Shown here in pieces: positions 12,896 through 19,111 of a stretch of 19,111 nt of DNA. The position numbers were made by a program, and so were the translations under genes. This DNA comes from MHLP01 sp043736515 (GTDB lineage Bacteria > Patescibacteriota > Minisyncoccia > Phycocordibacterales > UBA6899), in the NCBI GenBank assembly GCA_043736515.1, contig JAYTCK010000057.1, positions 1 through 19,111 on the forward strand. The letters are read 5' to 3'. The stretch's first letter is position 1. Every line of letters begins with the position of its first letter. Under the pieces are notes generated by a model. That model searched no databases. It was not told the DNA's origin and saw only the letters and a program-made list of their open reading frames with translations.

Positions 12896-12923
12896 TTGGA
12901 GAACAAGTCAGGTGTGTTATACT
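12896..12923 (+). promoter_or_regulatory. Promoter of ftsE
   Basis: -35 TTGGAG (12896-12901), 16-base spacer, -10 TATACT (12918-12923) with extended TGT. A small CTTGTT/AACAAG hairpin overlaps the -35. Confidence 0.6.
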
Positions 12924-12982
12924 TTATTTATTGCTCGTGCAGAGGAGGGGAATGAGGCACTCATCCCAACCATCATCCGTTT

Positions 12983-13660
12983 ATGATCTATTTCGACAAA
13001 GTAACAAAACGTTATTCCGATCATGCGGCATTGTCCGAGGTAACTTTCGGTATCGAATCAGGTGATTTTGTTTCTATTGTCGGACACTCCGGGGCGGGAA
13101 AAACCACGCTCCTCCGCATGCTCCTCGCCGAAGATCGCCCAAGTTCGGGTGCTGTCTTTTTCGAGTCCGCCAATGTTCATCACATCAAGCAGTCGGCTGT
13201 TCCTGCGTACCGTCGTCGCATCGGTACTGTTTTCCAGGATTTTCGTTTGCTCCCCAATAAAACCGCATATGAAAACATCGCCTTTGCAATGGAGGCCGCA
13301 GGGAGGAGTGACGAGGAGATTCGCTCTGATGTCCCTCAAGTGCTTGAGCTCGTTGACCTTGCCTCTAAGGCGCTTCATTTTCCGGGCGAGCTATCCGGGG
13401 GTGAAAAGCAGCGGGTTGCAATCGCGCGCGCCATCATCAGCCAGCCCGATGTTCTTATCGCCGACGAGCCAACTGGCAACCTTGATCCTGTAAACACATA
13501 CGACATCATGCAAATACTGAAAAAGATCAACGACATGGGAACAACGGTTATTTTAACGACACACAATAAGGGGGTTATTGATGCGCTCAAGCGGCGGGTT
13601 ATAACGATGGAGAATGGCAGAATCATCCGCGACGACATGCATGGGAAATACATTCTATAG
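12983..13660 (+). CDS. ftsE: Cell division ATP-binding protein FtsE
   Basis: 225 residues. ABC ATPase motifs: Walker A GHSGAGKTT (34-42), Q-loop in VFQDFRLLP, signature LSGGE (137-141), Walker B ending D161-E162, D-loop GNLD and switch H194. FtsE works with FtsX at the septum to control peptidoglycan hydrolases. The N-terminus MIYFDKVTKRY aligns with other FtsE, which fixes the start. There is no Shine-Dalgarno sequence before this ATG; the strong AGGAGG at 12943-12948 serves an overlapping out-of-frame ATG at 12952 instead. ftsX is not adjacent but 2.1 kb downstream. Confidence 0.94.
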   Translation: MIYFDKVTKRYSDHAALSEVTFGIESGDFVSIVGHSGAGKTTLLRMLLAEDRPSSGAVFFESANVHHIKQSAVPAYRRRIGTVFQDFRLLPNKTAYENIAFAMEAAGRSDEEIRSDVPQVLELVDLASKALHFPGELSGGEKQRVAIARAIISQPDVLIADEPTGNLDPVNTYDIMQILKKINDMGTTVILTTHNKGVIDALKRRVITMENGRIIRDDMHGKYIL

Positions 13661-13695
13661 CGATGGTTCAAATTTGGCGTATTGCTTTGTTGACT

Positions 13696-13754
13696 GCGAC
13701 GCAAGTTTCGTACCAGTATAGCTCATACAGGTACGAAACTTGCGTTCTTGTCGC
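13696..13754. repeat. Long hairpin directly after ftsE
   Basis: 16-bp perfect stem (13699-13714 with 13730-13745) with an inner GTAT/ATAC, and GCGAC/GTCGC outside. No U-run follows, so it is not a standard terminator. It may cap the ftsE transcript or mark the edge of inserted DNA. Confidence 0.7.
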
Positions 13755-14040
13755 CTCGCACAGCATTCAAATTATTATAGAATACTTGAAATTTTCGCTT
13801 ACTGCTCGTCTTTCCCGATTTCGGATCCGGAGGACGTATAACACCAGAAGAGTATCCCCTAAGAGTACTAGTTGTTTCCTGAGTCTCTTCGCTCTTAAGG
13901 AAACAATGGCGCTTCTAAATTTCAGTACTCGAAGCGCCACAGGAGCACATCCATGTTTCGTGGCGGTACTCCACTTTAGTAAAATGAAGTACTCATTGTG
14001 GTGTATCTCAAATCTTAAAGAATGTTCGAAATTTCTGGAA
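13755..14040. other. Structured non-coding stretch between ftsE and the anchored protein gene
   Basis: No credible gene. Three hairpins stand in a row: TTGTTTCCT/AGGAAACAA (near 13871-13907), TGGCGCTTC/GAAGCGCCA (near 13907-13941), and an imperfect one with GTACT/AGTAC ends (near 13966-13992). CGCCAC with GTGGCG (13936-13965) would be an alternative pairing. The string GTACT recurs four times. Possible RNA gene or long leader. Confidence 0.45.
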
Positions 14041-14042
14041 CG

Positions 14043-14051
14043 TGATATATT
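14043..14051 (+). promoter_or_regulatory. Extended -10 element before the anchored protein gene
   Basis: TGA followed by TATATT (14046-14051); no clear -35. It would give a leader of about 22 bases. Confidence 0.4.
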
Positions 14052-14080
14052 GAAAATATATAGGAATAATTGATTCAAAC

Positions 14081-14989
14081 GTGAATACTAAGCGCAAAAT
14101 AATCCTTGGGATATCAATTATTGTTATCATTTCTCTGGTAGGAATGAAACTCGGTCTTCTTGAAAAAATTTTACCAGCATCTATGACGGGCATACCCGCG
14201 TATGTCACGATTGTTCATGGAAAGGACAAAATAAATAAATACATGGATCATGTCCAGTGGGTCAATCCGCTAAAACCGCCAGACCAAATGGACGTAAGAG
14301 CTGGCGGACAAGTTGATGAGGGGTTTGAAAACCGTAAAAACAAACTGGTTTATGTAATAAATGATAAGTTTGGAGAACTTGTCATTTTGAATGGAAGTTC
14401 AGGAAGCACAACAATTACCCAGGTAGATTTTCCATGGAAGAATGATCCGGAGCCTGGACAAACGCACGGAAGCGTCTGGTTCGGTGACGATATCTTTATT
14501 CGCCACATTTCAATCAATAGGGAAGAATTATTTTTGTATCAGACGAAAACAAATTCGTTTTCACCATTGAGTGGTCGTAAGGGGAATGGGTATGACTCAG
14601 ATACAAGTGCACTTCACCCATCGAAAGAAATGTTCGCGTATCTCTATTGTTCAGGTCAGGGGACCGTTGATTTTACCAATCCTGCATGTAACCGCTGGAC
14701 AGTATTATTTGGCTACAAGGGTGCGATAAAAGAAGTCATCACGATTCCAGTAAATTATTACGGCTCACCATTCATAGGATGGGACGAAGATAATCTATAT
14801 GTTCTGTACAATGGTAAAAAGAATGAAACTTATTTGCCGACGGGCATACCAGGTGTTGAAACAATGCAACCGATTATTTTGCCAAATGAACCATATAGCA
14901 TCAATCACCCATACTTCCATCCCACTTCTCCGTCAAGCATCATGTATATTTTGCCGATTAATGAAATGATCACACAGATCACACGATAG
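14081..14989 (+). CDS. Membrane-anchored extracytoplasmic protein, unknown
   Basis: 302 residues from a GTG start; the nearest purine site (AGGAA) is over 15 bases upstream, so initiation is weakly marked. The N-terminus MNTKRKIILGISIIVIISLVG is a signal anchor, and the rest is outside the cell. It is rich in aromatic strand segments with turns (SVWFGDDIFIRHIS, ALHPSKEMFAYLYCSG, HPYFHPTSPSSIMYIL), which recall TolB-type beta-propeller blades; the match is only in style. It is richer in A/T codons than ftsE and pyrG, suggesting a different origin. It sits in the insert separating ftsE from ftsX. Confidence 0.68.
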   Translation: MNTKRKIILGISIIVIISLVGMKLGLLEKILPASMTGIPAYVTIVHGKDKINKYMDHVQWVNPLKPPDQMDVRAGGQVDEGFENRKNKLVYVINDKFGELVILNGSSGSTTITQVDFPWKNDPEPGQTHGSVWFGDDIFIRHISINREELFLYQTKTNSFSPLSGRKGNGYDSDTSALHPSKEMFAYLYCSGQGTVDFTNPACNRWTVLFGYKGAIKEVITIPVNYYGSPFIGWDEDNLYVLYNGKKNETYLPTGIPGVETMQPIILPNEPYSINHPYFHPTSPSSIMYILPINEMITQITR

Positions 14990-15015
14990 TGTCACAAGAG
15001 CATTTTTAGCAACAA

Positions 15016-15037
15016 GTCGTTTTATCGACACTTTTTT
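15016..15037 (+). terminator. Probable terminator of the anchored protein gene
   Basis: Short stem GTCG/CGAC (15016-15019 with 15026-15029), then AC and six T. Confidence 0.45.
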
Positions 15038-15044
15038 GGGCAAC

Positions 15045-15298
15045 AAGGCCCTCAATGAGTCTTGCACTGCTCCTCCCATCAAAATGGGACCCTAGTCGCA
15101 GCTCACTCCTGCGGCGGGCGAATCCGTCCTCGGCGCGAACCTGTCAAGTAAAAATGCACTATGACAGGTCCGCGCTTCTTTCCTTACACGAACGGTCCAC
15201 TCATTGGATCTTTTATTTCGCAAGGCCTCATAAAAGTTCTCAATGAGTCTTGCGGTGTGGCTCAATCAGAATGAGTTCCCATGGCCACACCTCGCCTG
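15045..15298. repeat. Diverged direct repeat with strong folding
   Basis: CTCAATGAGTCTTGC occurs at 15051-15065 and 15239-15253. Downstream of each, ATCARAATGRG, CCC and CCTGCGG recur in order, so two copies of a roughly 70-base unit are present. Hairpins: ACCTGTCA/TGACAGGT with GCGCG/CGCGC outside (about 15133-15176); GCAAG-x2-CTCAT with ATGAG-x-CTTGC (15220-15253); GGTGTGGC/GCCACACC (15254-15291). ACTCATTG (15200) can also pair with CAATGAGT (15241), competing with the second hairpin. No gene seen; 15292-15400 shows nothing further. Confidence 0.55.
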
Positions 15299-15400
15299 CG
15301 GAGATTCAGAAAAAGTTTTTTTCACCTGAAGGTCTGCTGCTCGCGCCCCATTTAAAATACTTAAGTTGGCAACATCGGATTTATTTTTTTCTGGGCACAG

Positions 15401-15432
15401 AAAAAGAGTCCCATGTATGGATGGGGCTCTGC
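15401..15432 (-). terminator. Terminator of the 67-residue protein gene
   Basis: On the minus strand: stem AGAGCCCCAT/ATGGGACTCT with one G-T pair, then TTTTTCTG. Confidence 0.75.
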
Positions 15433-15436
15433 CTCG

Positions 15437-15640
15437 TTACGCATCTTTTTCGTCGTGATTGGTTTTTTTGAGCAATTCTGCCCACTGTTCGTCCGTACAC
15501 GGCTTCGGATAATTTTTGCCTCTGCCCATGAGAAAGTAGGCTACCGCTTCCCACAACAGACACTCATTGACTTGTTTACCACTAACATAGCGCTTGATGA
15601 CCGTTACATGGTCATCGTGCTTGATGATGGACATGACCAT
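15437..15640 (-). CDS. Small protein of unknown function (67 residues)
   Basis: ATG at 15640 with GGAG 7 bases upstream; a second ATG is two codons on. It has its own promoter and terminator, so it is a real gene despite its size. The sequence MVMSIIKHDDHVTVIKRY, then NECLLWEAVAYFLMGRG and PCTDEQWAELLKKTNHDEKD, suggests a beta hairpin followed by helices; no membrane segment and no family recognised. It is divergent from ftsX and appears to share a promoter element with it. Confidence 0.68.
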   Translation of the reverse strand: MVMSIIKHDDHVTVIKRYVSGKQVNECLLWEAVAYFLMGRGKNYPKPCTDEQWAELLKKTNHDEKDA

Positions 15641-15673
15641 AAATAATCTCCTATCTCATTGTTACCTGCCAAA

Positions 15674-15701
15674 ACTATACTCCTGCCTTTTTTGTTTGCA
15701 A
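15674..15701 (-). promoter_or_regulatory. Promoter of the 67-residue protein gene
   Basis: On the minus strand: -35 TTGCAA (15696-15701), 16-base spacer, -10 TATAGT (15674-15679). Confidence 0.65.
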
Positions 15702-15723
15702 GAGGGTTATGCACCTCTAAAAT
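15696..15723 (+). promoter_or_regulatory. Promoter of ftsX(-pyrG)
   Basis: -35 TTGCAA (15696-15701), 16-base spacer, -10 TAAAAT (15718-15723). The -35 hexamer is the same palindrome used by the minus-strand promoter. Confidence 0.58.
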
Positions 15724-15793
15724 AGCCCAAAAGGAAGGCTTGAAATAAGGATAGTTTGCACTCTCGCGCACCACATGAGAAAATGAACAGGCA

Positions 15794-16723
15794 ATGAGCG
15801 TCTTCACAAATACTCGCCGGATCATCAAGGCTGGCTTCATCAACTTTTGGCGGAATGCCGTTGTTTCACTCTCCGCAATTTTCGTGATGACGGTGGCGCT
15901 TTTCGTTATTGGCACCACAATGCTCTCGTCGGTATTCCTTGACTCCACCCTGCGCAGTATCAAAGAAAAAGTTGATATCAATATCTATTTTAACCCCGAT
16001 GCGCCGGAGACGGATATCTTCGTGATGAAGCGGGGACTCGAAGCCCTGCCCGAAATAGAATCGATCGCGTATATTTCACGCGATGAGGCGATCGCCAATT
16101 TCAAGAAACGCCATGAGAACGACTATCTCATGACACAGGCGCTCGACGAGCTCGTAGACAATCCGCTCGGTGCGATACTCAACGTGAAAGCAAAAGACAC
16201 TTCGCAGTACGAAGCCATTGCGTCGCATATCAAGAACGAACAGGAACAAGCGGGTCCTGGCAACAACATTATCTACAGCGTTAACTACAGCAAAAACAAA
16301 GCAGTCATCGACAAGCTGACGGCGATTACTATCGGTATAGAGCGGGTGTCTCTCGCCGTGCTCTTTGTCCTCATTGTTATTGCGATTGTGATTACGTTTA
16401 ACACTATTCGTCTTGCTATTTATATTTCTCGCGAGGAGATCGCCGTGATGCGGCTCGTTGGTGCAAACAATATGTTCGTGCGCGGTCCTTTCATTGTCGA
16501 GGGCACCATGTACGGCATGATGGCAGCCATTGTTGCAACCGCACTATTCTATCCCGTCACGCTCTGGCTTAAAGGAGCCACCAACGATTTCTACGGCGGT
16601 ATTGATCTCTTCTTCTACTACATCACTAACCTCAATCAGATATTCCTGGTCCTTCTCGGCTCGGGCATCGGACTCGGCGCGATCGCAAGCTATTTGGCTG
16701 TCCGCAGGTATCTTCGGGTGTAG
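15794..16723 (+). CDS. ftsX: Cell division protein FtsX
   Basis: 309 residues, four membrane helices: one near residues 22-45, an extracytoplasmic domain (about 55-180, starting INIYFNPDAPETD), then three helices in the C-terminal permease part, including the conserved turn EEIAVMRLVGAN. FtsX is the membrane partner of FtsE and relays ATP hydrolysis to peptidoglycan hydrolases outside. The usual ftsE overlap is absent; ftsX has its own promoter about 70 bases upstream. The ribosome site is weak (AGG, 2 bases away). pyrG starts 32 bases after its stop. Confidence 0.92.
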   Translation: MSVFTNTRRIIKAGFINFWRNAVVSLSAIFVMTVALFVIGTTMLSSVFLDSTLRSIKEKVDINIYFNPDAPETDIFVMKRGLEALPEIESIAYISRDEAIANFKKRHENDYLMTQALDELVDNPLGAILNVKAKDTSQYEAIASHIKNEQEQAGPGNNIIYSVNYSKNKAVIDKLTAITIGIERVSLAVLFVLIVIAIVITFNTIRLAIYISREEIAVMRLVGANNMFVRGPFIVEGTMYGMMAAIVATALFYPVTLWLKGATNDFYGGIDLFFYYITNLNQIFLVLLGSGIGLGAIASYLAVRRYLRV

Positions 16724-16724
16724 T

Positions 16725-16751
16725 CACTAGTTGTTCATTAATTTTCTAGTG
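16725..16751 (+). other. Small inverted repeat between ftsX and pyrG
   Basis: CACTAG/CTAGTG (16725-16730 with 16746-16751) around an A/T-rich 15-base loop. No T-run, so not a terminator; it could affect pyrG translation, which has no Shine-Dalgarno sequence. Confidence 0.4.
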
Positions 16752-16755
16752 CGCT

Positions 16756-18402
16756 ATGAAAAAAAATCATAAATATATTTTTGTGGTAGGCGGGGTAATG
16801 AGCGGAGTGGGGAAGGGAATCGCTACTTCTTCCATCGCACTTCTTTTGGAAGCCCGCGGTTTTAAGGTATCACCGATCAAGATCGACCCGTATCTCAACG
16901 TCGACGCGGGCACCATGAACCCGACAGAGCACGGCGAAGTGTTTGTCTTGCGCTCGGGGCTCGAAACCGACCAGGATATGGGCAACTATGAGCGCTTTTT
17001 GGGACGTGATCTCAATCCTGAGAATTATATGACGGGCGGAATGGTCTACAAAAGCGTCATTGATCGCGAGCGAGCGGGAGGATATGGCGGCAAGTGCGTT
17101 GAGCCCGTCCCTCATATTCCCGAAGAGGTGATTCTGCGTATCCTCGCAGCGGGAGAAAAAGATAAATCCGATATTACTATTGTTGAGATCGGAGGTACGC
17201 TCGGCGAGTACCAGAGCGTCATGTTTATCGAGGCGGCTCGCACGCTCCGTATCGCGCACCCTGATGATGTGCTCTTTGTGCTCGTTTCCTACCTCCCTGT
17301 ACCGGGTAAGCTGGGCGAGATGAAAACAAAGCCGACGCAATACGCGGTCCGCACAATGAATTCCTACGGTGTGGAGCCCGATATCATCATTGCGCGCGCG
17401 GATGTTCCGCTCGACAAAAAGCGCAAGGAGAAGATCGCGGCATCATCTGGTATTTCGCCCGAGCAAGTTATTTCCGCACCTGACGTGGATAGCATCTATG
17501 ATGTGCCGCTCAATTTTGACGCAGACCATTTGTGCGCAACCGTGATGAAGATTCTCAAGCTCAAGCCGAAGAAAAACGAACTGCGCATTGCACCGTGGAA
17601 ATCTTTCGCAAAGAAGATTCACAATACGAAAGGTGAGGTCCGTATCGCAATGGTGGGCAAATATTTTACCACAGGAGACTTTGTGCTTGCCGATTCATAC
17701 TACTCGGTTATTGAAGCCCTCAAATATGCGGCATACAAAGCAGGAAGAAAGCCAGTGATCGATTGGGTGACCGCAGATGACTTCGAGGGGAAGGACAGAG
17801 CGGCCAATCTCGCGAAACTCAAAAAATACGACGGTATTATTGTCCCCGGCGGTTTCGGCGCACGCGGCATAGAGGGCAAACTTAACGTCATTCGCTACGC
17901 TCGCGAGCACAAAATCCCATATTTCGGACTTTGCTACGGCATGCAGCTCATGGTAGTTGAGTACGCACGCAACGTACTGGGGTTAAAGAACGCGAACACC
18001 ACAGAGATCGATACAAAAACAAAATATCCCGTAATCGACATCATGCCGGATCAAGCAGAGAAGCTTGCCAGTGGGGATTATGGCGGATCAATGCGGCTCG
18101 GAGTGTATCCTGCATATCTCAAAGAGCGCACCATCGCGCGCGCAGCATACGCGGCCGAGATGGTGCACGAGCGTCATCGCCATCGCTATGAGGTGAATCC
18201 TGCATATATCGACATGTTCACAAAGGCGGGCTTTGTGTTCTCGGGAATCTCACCTGACGAAAAATTAATGGAGATCGCCGAACTTCCAAAGTCCAAGCAT
18301 CCATTCTTCCTCGGCACCCAATTCCACCCCGAGTTCACCTCACGACCACTCACCTCGCACCCGCTCTTCGACGCCTTTATTAAAGCCGCAATACGCAAAT
18401 AA
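16756..18402 (+). CDS. pyrG: CTP synthase
   Basis: 548 residues, full length. It makes CTP from UTP, ATP and glutamine. The amidoligase domain opens KYIFVVGGVMSGVGKG (P-loop Lys K20), followed by DPYLNVDAGTM and HGEVFVL-x-SG-x-ETD. The glutaminase domain has the oxyanion segment PGGFGARGIEGK, nucleophile C393 in GLCYGMQ, and H524-P-E526 in QFHPEF. GTMRLG is GSMRLG here, and ERHRHRYEVN is intact. It is probably co-transcribed with ftsX. No ribosome site is visible before the ATG. Confidence 0.96.
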   Translation: MKKNHKYIFVVGGVMSGVGKGIATSSIALLLEARGFKVSPIKIDPYLNVDAGTMNPTEHGEVFVLRSGLETDQDMGNYERFLGRDLNPENYMTGGMVYKSVIDRERAGGYGGKCVEPVPHIPEEVILRILAAGEKDKSDITIVEIGGTLGEYQSVMFIEAARTLRIAHPDDVLFVLVSYLPVPGKLGEMKTKPTQYAVRTMNSYGVEPDIIIARADVPLDKKRKEKIAASSGISPEQVISAPDVDSIYDVPLNFDADHLCATVMKILKLKPKKNELRIAPWKSFAKKIHNTKGEVRIAMVGKYFTTGDFVLADSYYSVIEALKYAAYKAGRKPVIDWVTADDFEGKDRAANLAKLKKYDGIIVPGGFGARGIEGKLNVIRYAREHKIPYFGLCYGMQLMVVEYARNVLGLKNANTTEIDTKTKYPVIDIMPDQAEKLASGDYGGSMRLGVYPAYLKERTIARAAYAAEMVHERHRHRYEVNPAYIDMFTKAGFVFSGISPDEKLMEIAELPKSKHPFFLGTQFHPEFTSRPLTSHPLFDAFIKAAIRK

Positions 18403-18471
18403 TCTAATTTATGTAACCTTTTTGACTGTTACACACATTGTAATAATGCATGTAAGTAACGAATCTTTTCT

Positions 18472-18625
18472 GGTGTGCAAACACCTTCGCGGTCTACCGC
18501 GAGGATTGCACTAAAATCGGTATCGGCAGCGGGCCAATTCATTGCCAGTAAAGAACACCAGGTTCAGCCCGCCGAATGCCCCGTCGGCTTGGCGCAACGG
18601 ATCGGGCGGGCTGACGTTCTTTACT
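18472..18625. other. Candidate structured RNA after pyrG
   Basis: GGTGT-GCAA-ACACC (18472-18485) is a stem with a GNRA loop. It abuts TTCGCGG-TCTA-CCGCGAG (18486-18503). After 43 bases comes a large hairpin: AGTAAAGAAC/GTTCTTTACT (18547-18556 with 18616-18625) enclosing TCAGCCCGCC/GGCGGGCTGA (18564-18573 with 18605-18614) with an asymmetric bulge. No gene fits. TTGACT at 18422 is a possible -35, with only a poor -10. I do not recognise a known RNA family (not SRP RNA, RNase P, tmRNA or 6S by their core motifs). Confidence 0.45.
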
Positions 18626-18643
18626 CACGTGCGCTTAACTTGC

Positions 18644-18649
18644 TATCAT
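18644..18649 (+). promoter_or_regulatory. -10 box of the secreted protein gene
   Basis: TATCAT (18644-18649), 8 bases before the ATG, so the mRNA would be leaderless or nearly so. The expected -35 position (18620-18626, TTTACT) lies in the right arm of the large hairpin. Confidence 0.45.
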
Positions 18650-18657
18650 AAAACCAT

Positions 18658-19111
18658 ATGAAAAATAAACACATGCTTTCTACTGCAGCTACTGCAGCAC
18701 TGTTATTCGCAGTTTCACCGCTCGCACACGCAGCAATTGATATTAAAAGCGCCGTCGACCTCGAGGCAACGACGAAGATCGAGGCAGGCACAGCGAAGAC
18801 TGGGTCTGGAGCAAGTGCAGGCGCAAAAATGGAGACAGGTACCCAAGGAGAAGTGCACACAATGGGCGCCGGAGAGACGATGGTTGGCGGAGAACATGCG
18901 GAAGATACCGACAGTGAAGAAGAATCAGCCGACGTACTTGGTGATATTGAACTGAGCATTGATATTGATGTCGAAGGCGATAAGCACGCAGTCGGTACAG
19001 CAGAAGTAGACACCGCCGCAAAGGTAAAGAGCAAGCACGATTTTGAGGATTTTGTTCATCATAAATCCAAAGGAGATGCACATCTCAAAGGAGTAGAGGT
19101 AGAGGATGGCA
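18658..19111 (+). CDS. Secreted acidic protein, N-terminal part (runs off the window)
   Basis: 151 codons are open to the window edge. MKNKHMLSTAATAALLFAVSP ending LAHA is a classic signal peptide, with cleavage after AHA likely. The mature part is rich in A, G, E, D, T and S with low complexity (residues about 26-110), followed by SIDIDVEGDKH and a charged stretch (KHDFEDFVHHKSKGD). It looks like an extracellular or surface protein with a disordered linker leading to a domain outside the window. No ribosome site. Confidence 0.75.
   Translation, partial: MKNKHMLSTAATAALLFAVSPLAHAAIDIKSAVDLEATTKIEAGTAKTGSGASAGAKMETGTQGEVHTMGAGETMVGGEHAEDTDSEEESADVLGDIELSIDIDVEGDKHAVGTAEVDTAAKVKSKHDFEDFVHHKSKGDAHLKGVEVEDG

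Noticed and set aside
13663..14073. Open frames on both strands between ftsE and the anchored protein gene
   Set aside because: They run through hairpin arms, have no ribosome site or promoter, and the translations look random.
15055..15471. Two short plus-strand frames in the structured region after 14989
   Set aside because: They overlap the paired arms and repeats, lack ribosome sites, and show no protein-like pattern.
1..19111. CRISPR array, insertion sequence or phage module
   Set aside because: No regularly spaced repeats, no transposase or integrase motifs, and no cas genes are visible. The HNH protein alone does not define a mobile element.
1..19111. UGA recoding as in Gracilibacteria/SR1
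   Set aside because: UGA ends at least two genes and an RF2 gene is present; conserved proteins read without internal UGA.

Overview
The window looks like part of a chromosome from a small-genome bacterium of the Candidate Phyla Radiation (Patescibacteria), most likely a Parcubacteria-type lineage. This is inferred from gene content and style, not from a search. Genes are mostly monocistronic, each with its own promoter and hairpin terminator. Many small proteins belong to no family I recognise, several mRNAs appear leaderless, and the core genes (tRNAs, prfB, ftsE, ftsX, pyrG, a class A PBP) are scattered among short accessory genes. TGA is used as a stop (for example at 807 and 10981) and a release factor 2 gene is present, so the standard code applies.

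Layout. 1-1640 is a minus-strand block: tRNA-Asp (cut by the window edge), tRNA-Met, two tandem paralogous small proteins, and an initiator tRNA surrounded by decayed copies of itself. 1739-3600 runs on the plus strand: tRNA-Thr(GGT), an HNH protein, tRNA-Thr(CGT), an ASCH-domain protein and a SAM methyltransferase. 3601-7260 holds a MetF-like protein and a bifunctional class A penicillin-binding protein with an unusual multi-helix N-terminus. A GDPD-family phosphodiesterase (minus) and a secreted lytic-transglycosylase-like protein (plus) diverge from 7951-8203.

9665-16723 contains prfB, ftsE and ftsX in the order common in bacteria, but spread out. Four small genes lie between prfB and ftsE. 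A 2.1 kb segment separates ftsE from ftsX; it carries two highly structured non-coding stretches, a membrane-anchored unknown protein and a 67-residue minus-strand gene. ftsX has its own promoter, whose palindromic -35 box appears to be shared with that small gene. ftsX and pyrG follow closely and are probably one transcript. After pyrG comes a 255-base stretch with strong RNA-like folding, then the start of a secreted acidic protein that runs off the window.

Functional themes are envelope and division (PBP, transglycosylase-like protein, FtsE/FtsX, secreted and anchored unknowns), translation (five tRNAs, RF2), and nucleotide or one-carbon metabolism (CTP synthase, MetF-like protein). The most notable points are -10 boxes exactly 6 bases before the start codon at three genes, the initiator-tRNA relic array, the shared TTGCAA box of a divergent promoter pair, and three structured intergenic regions that could encode RNAs. 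All promoter, terminator and fold calls were made by eye.
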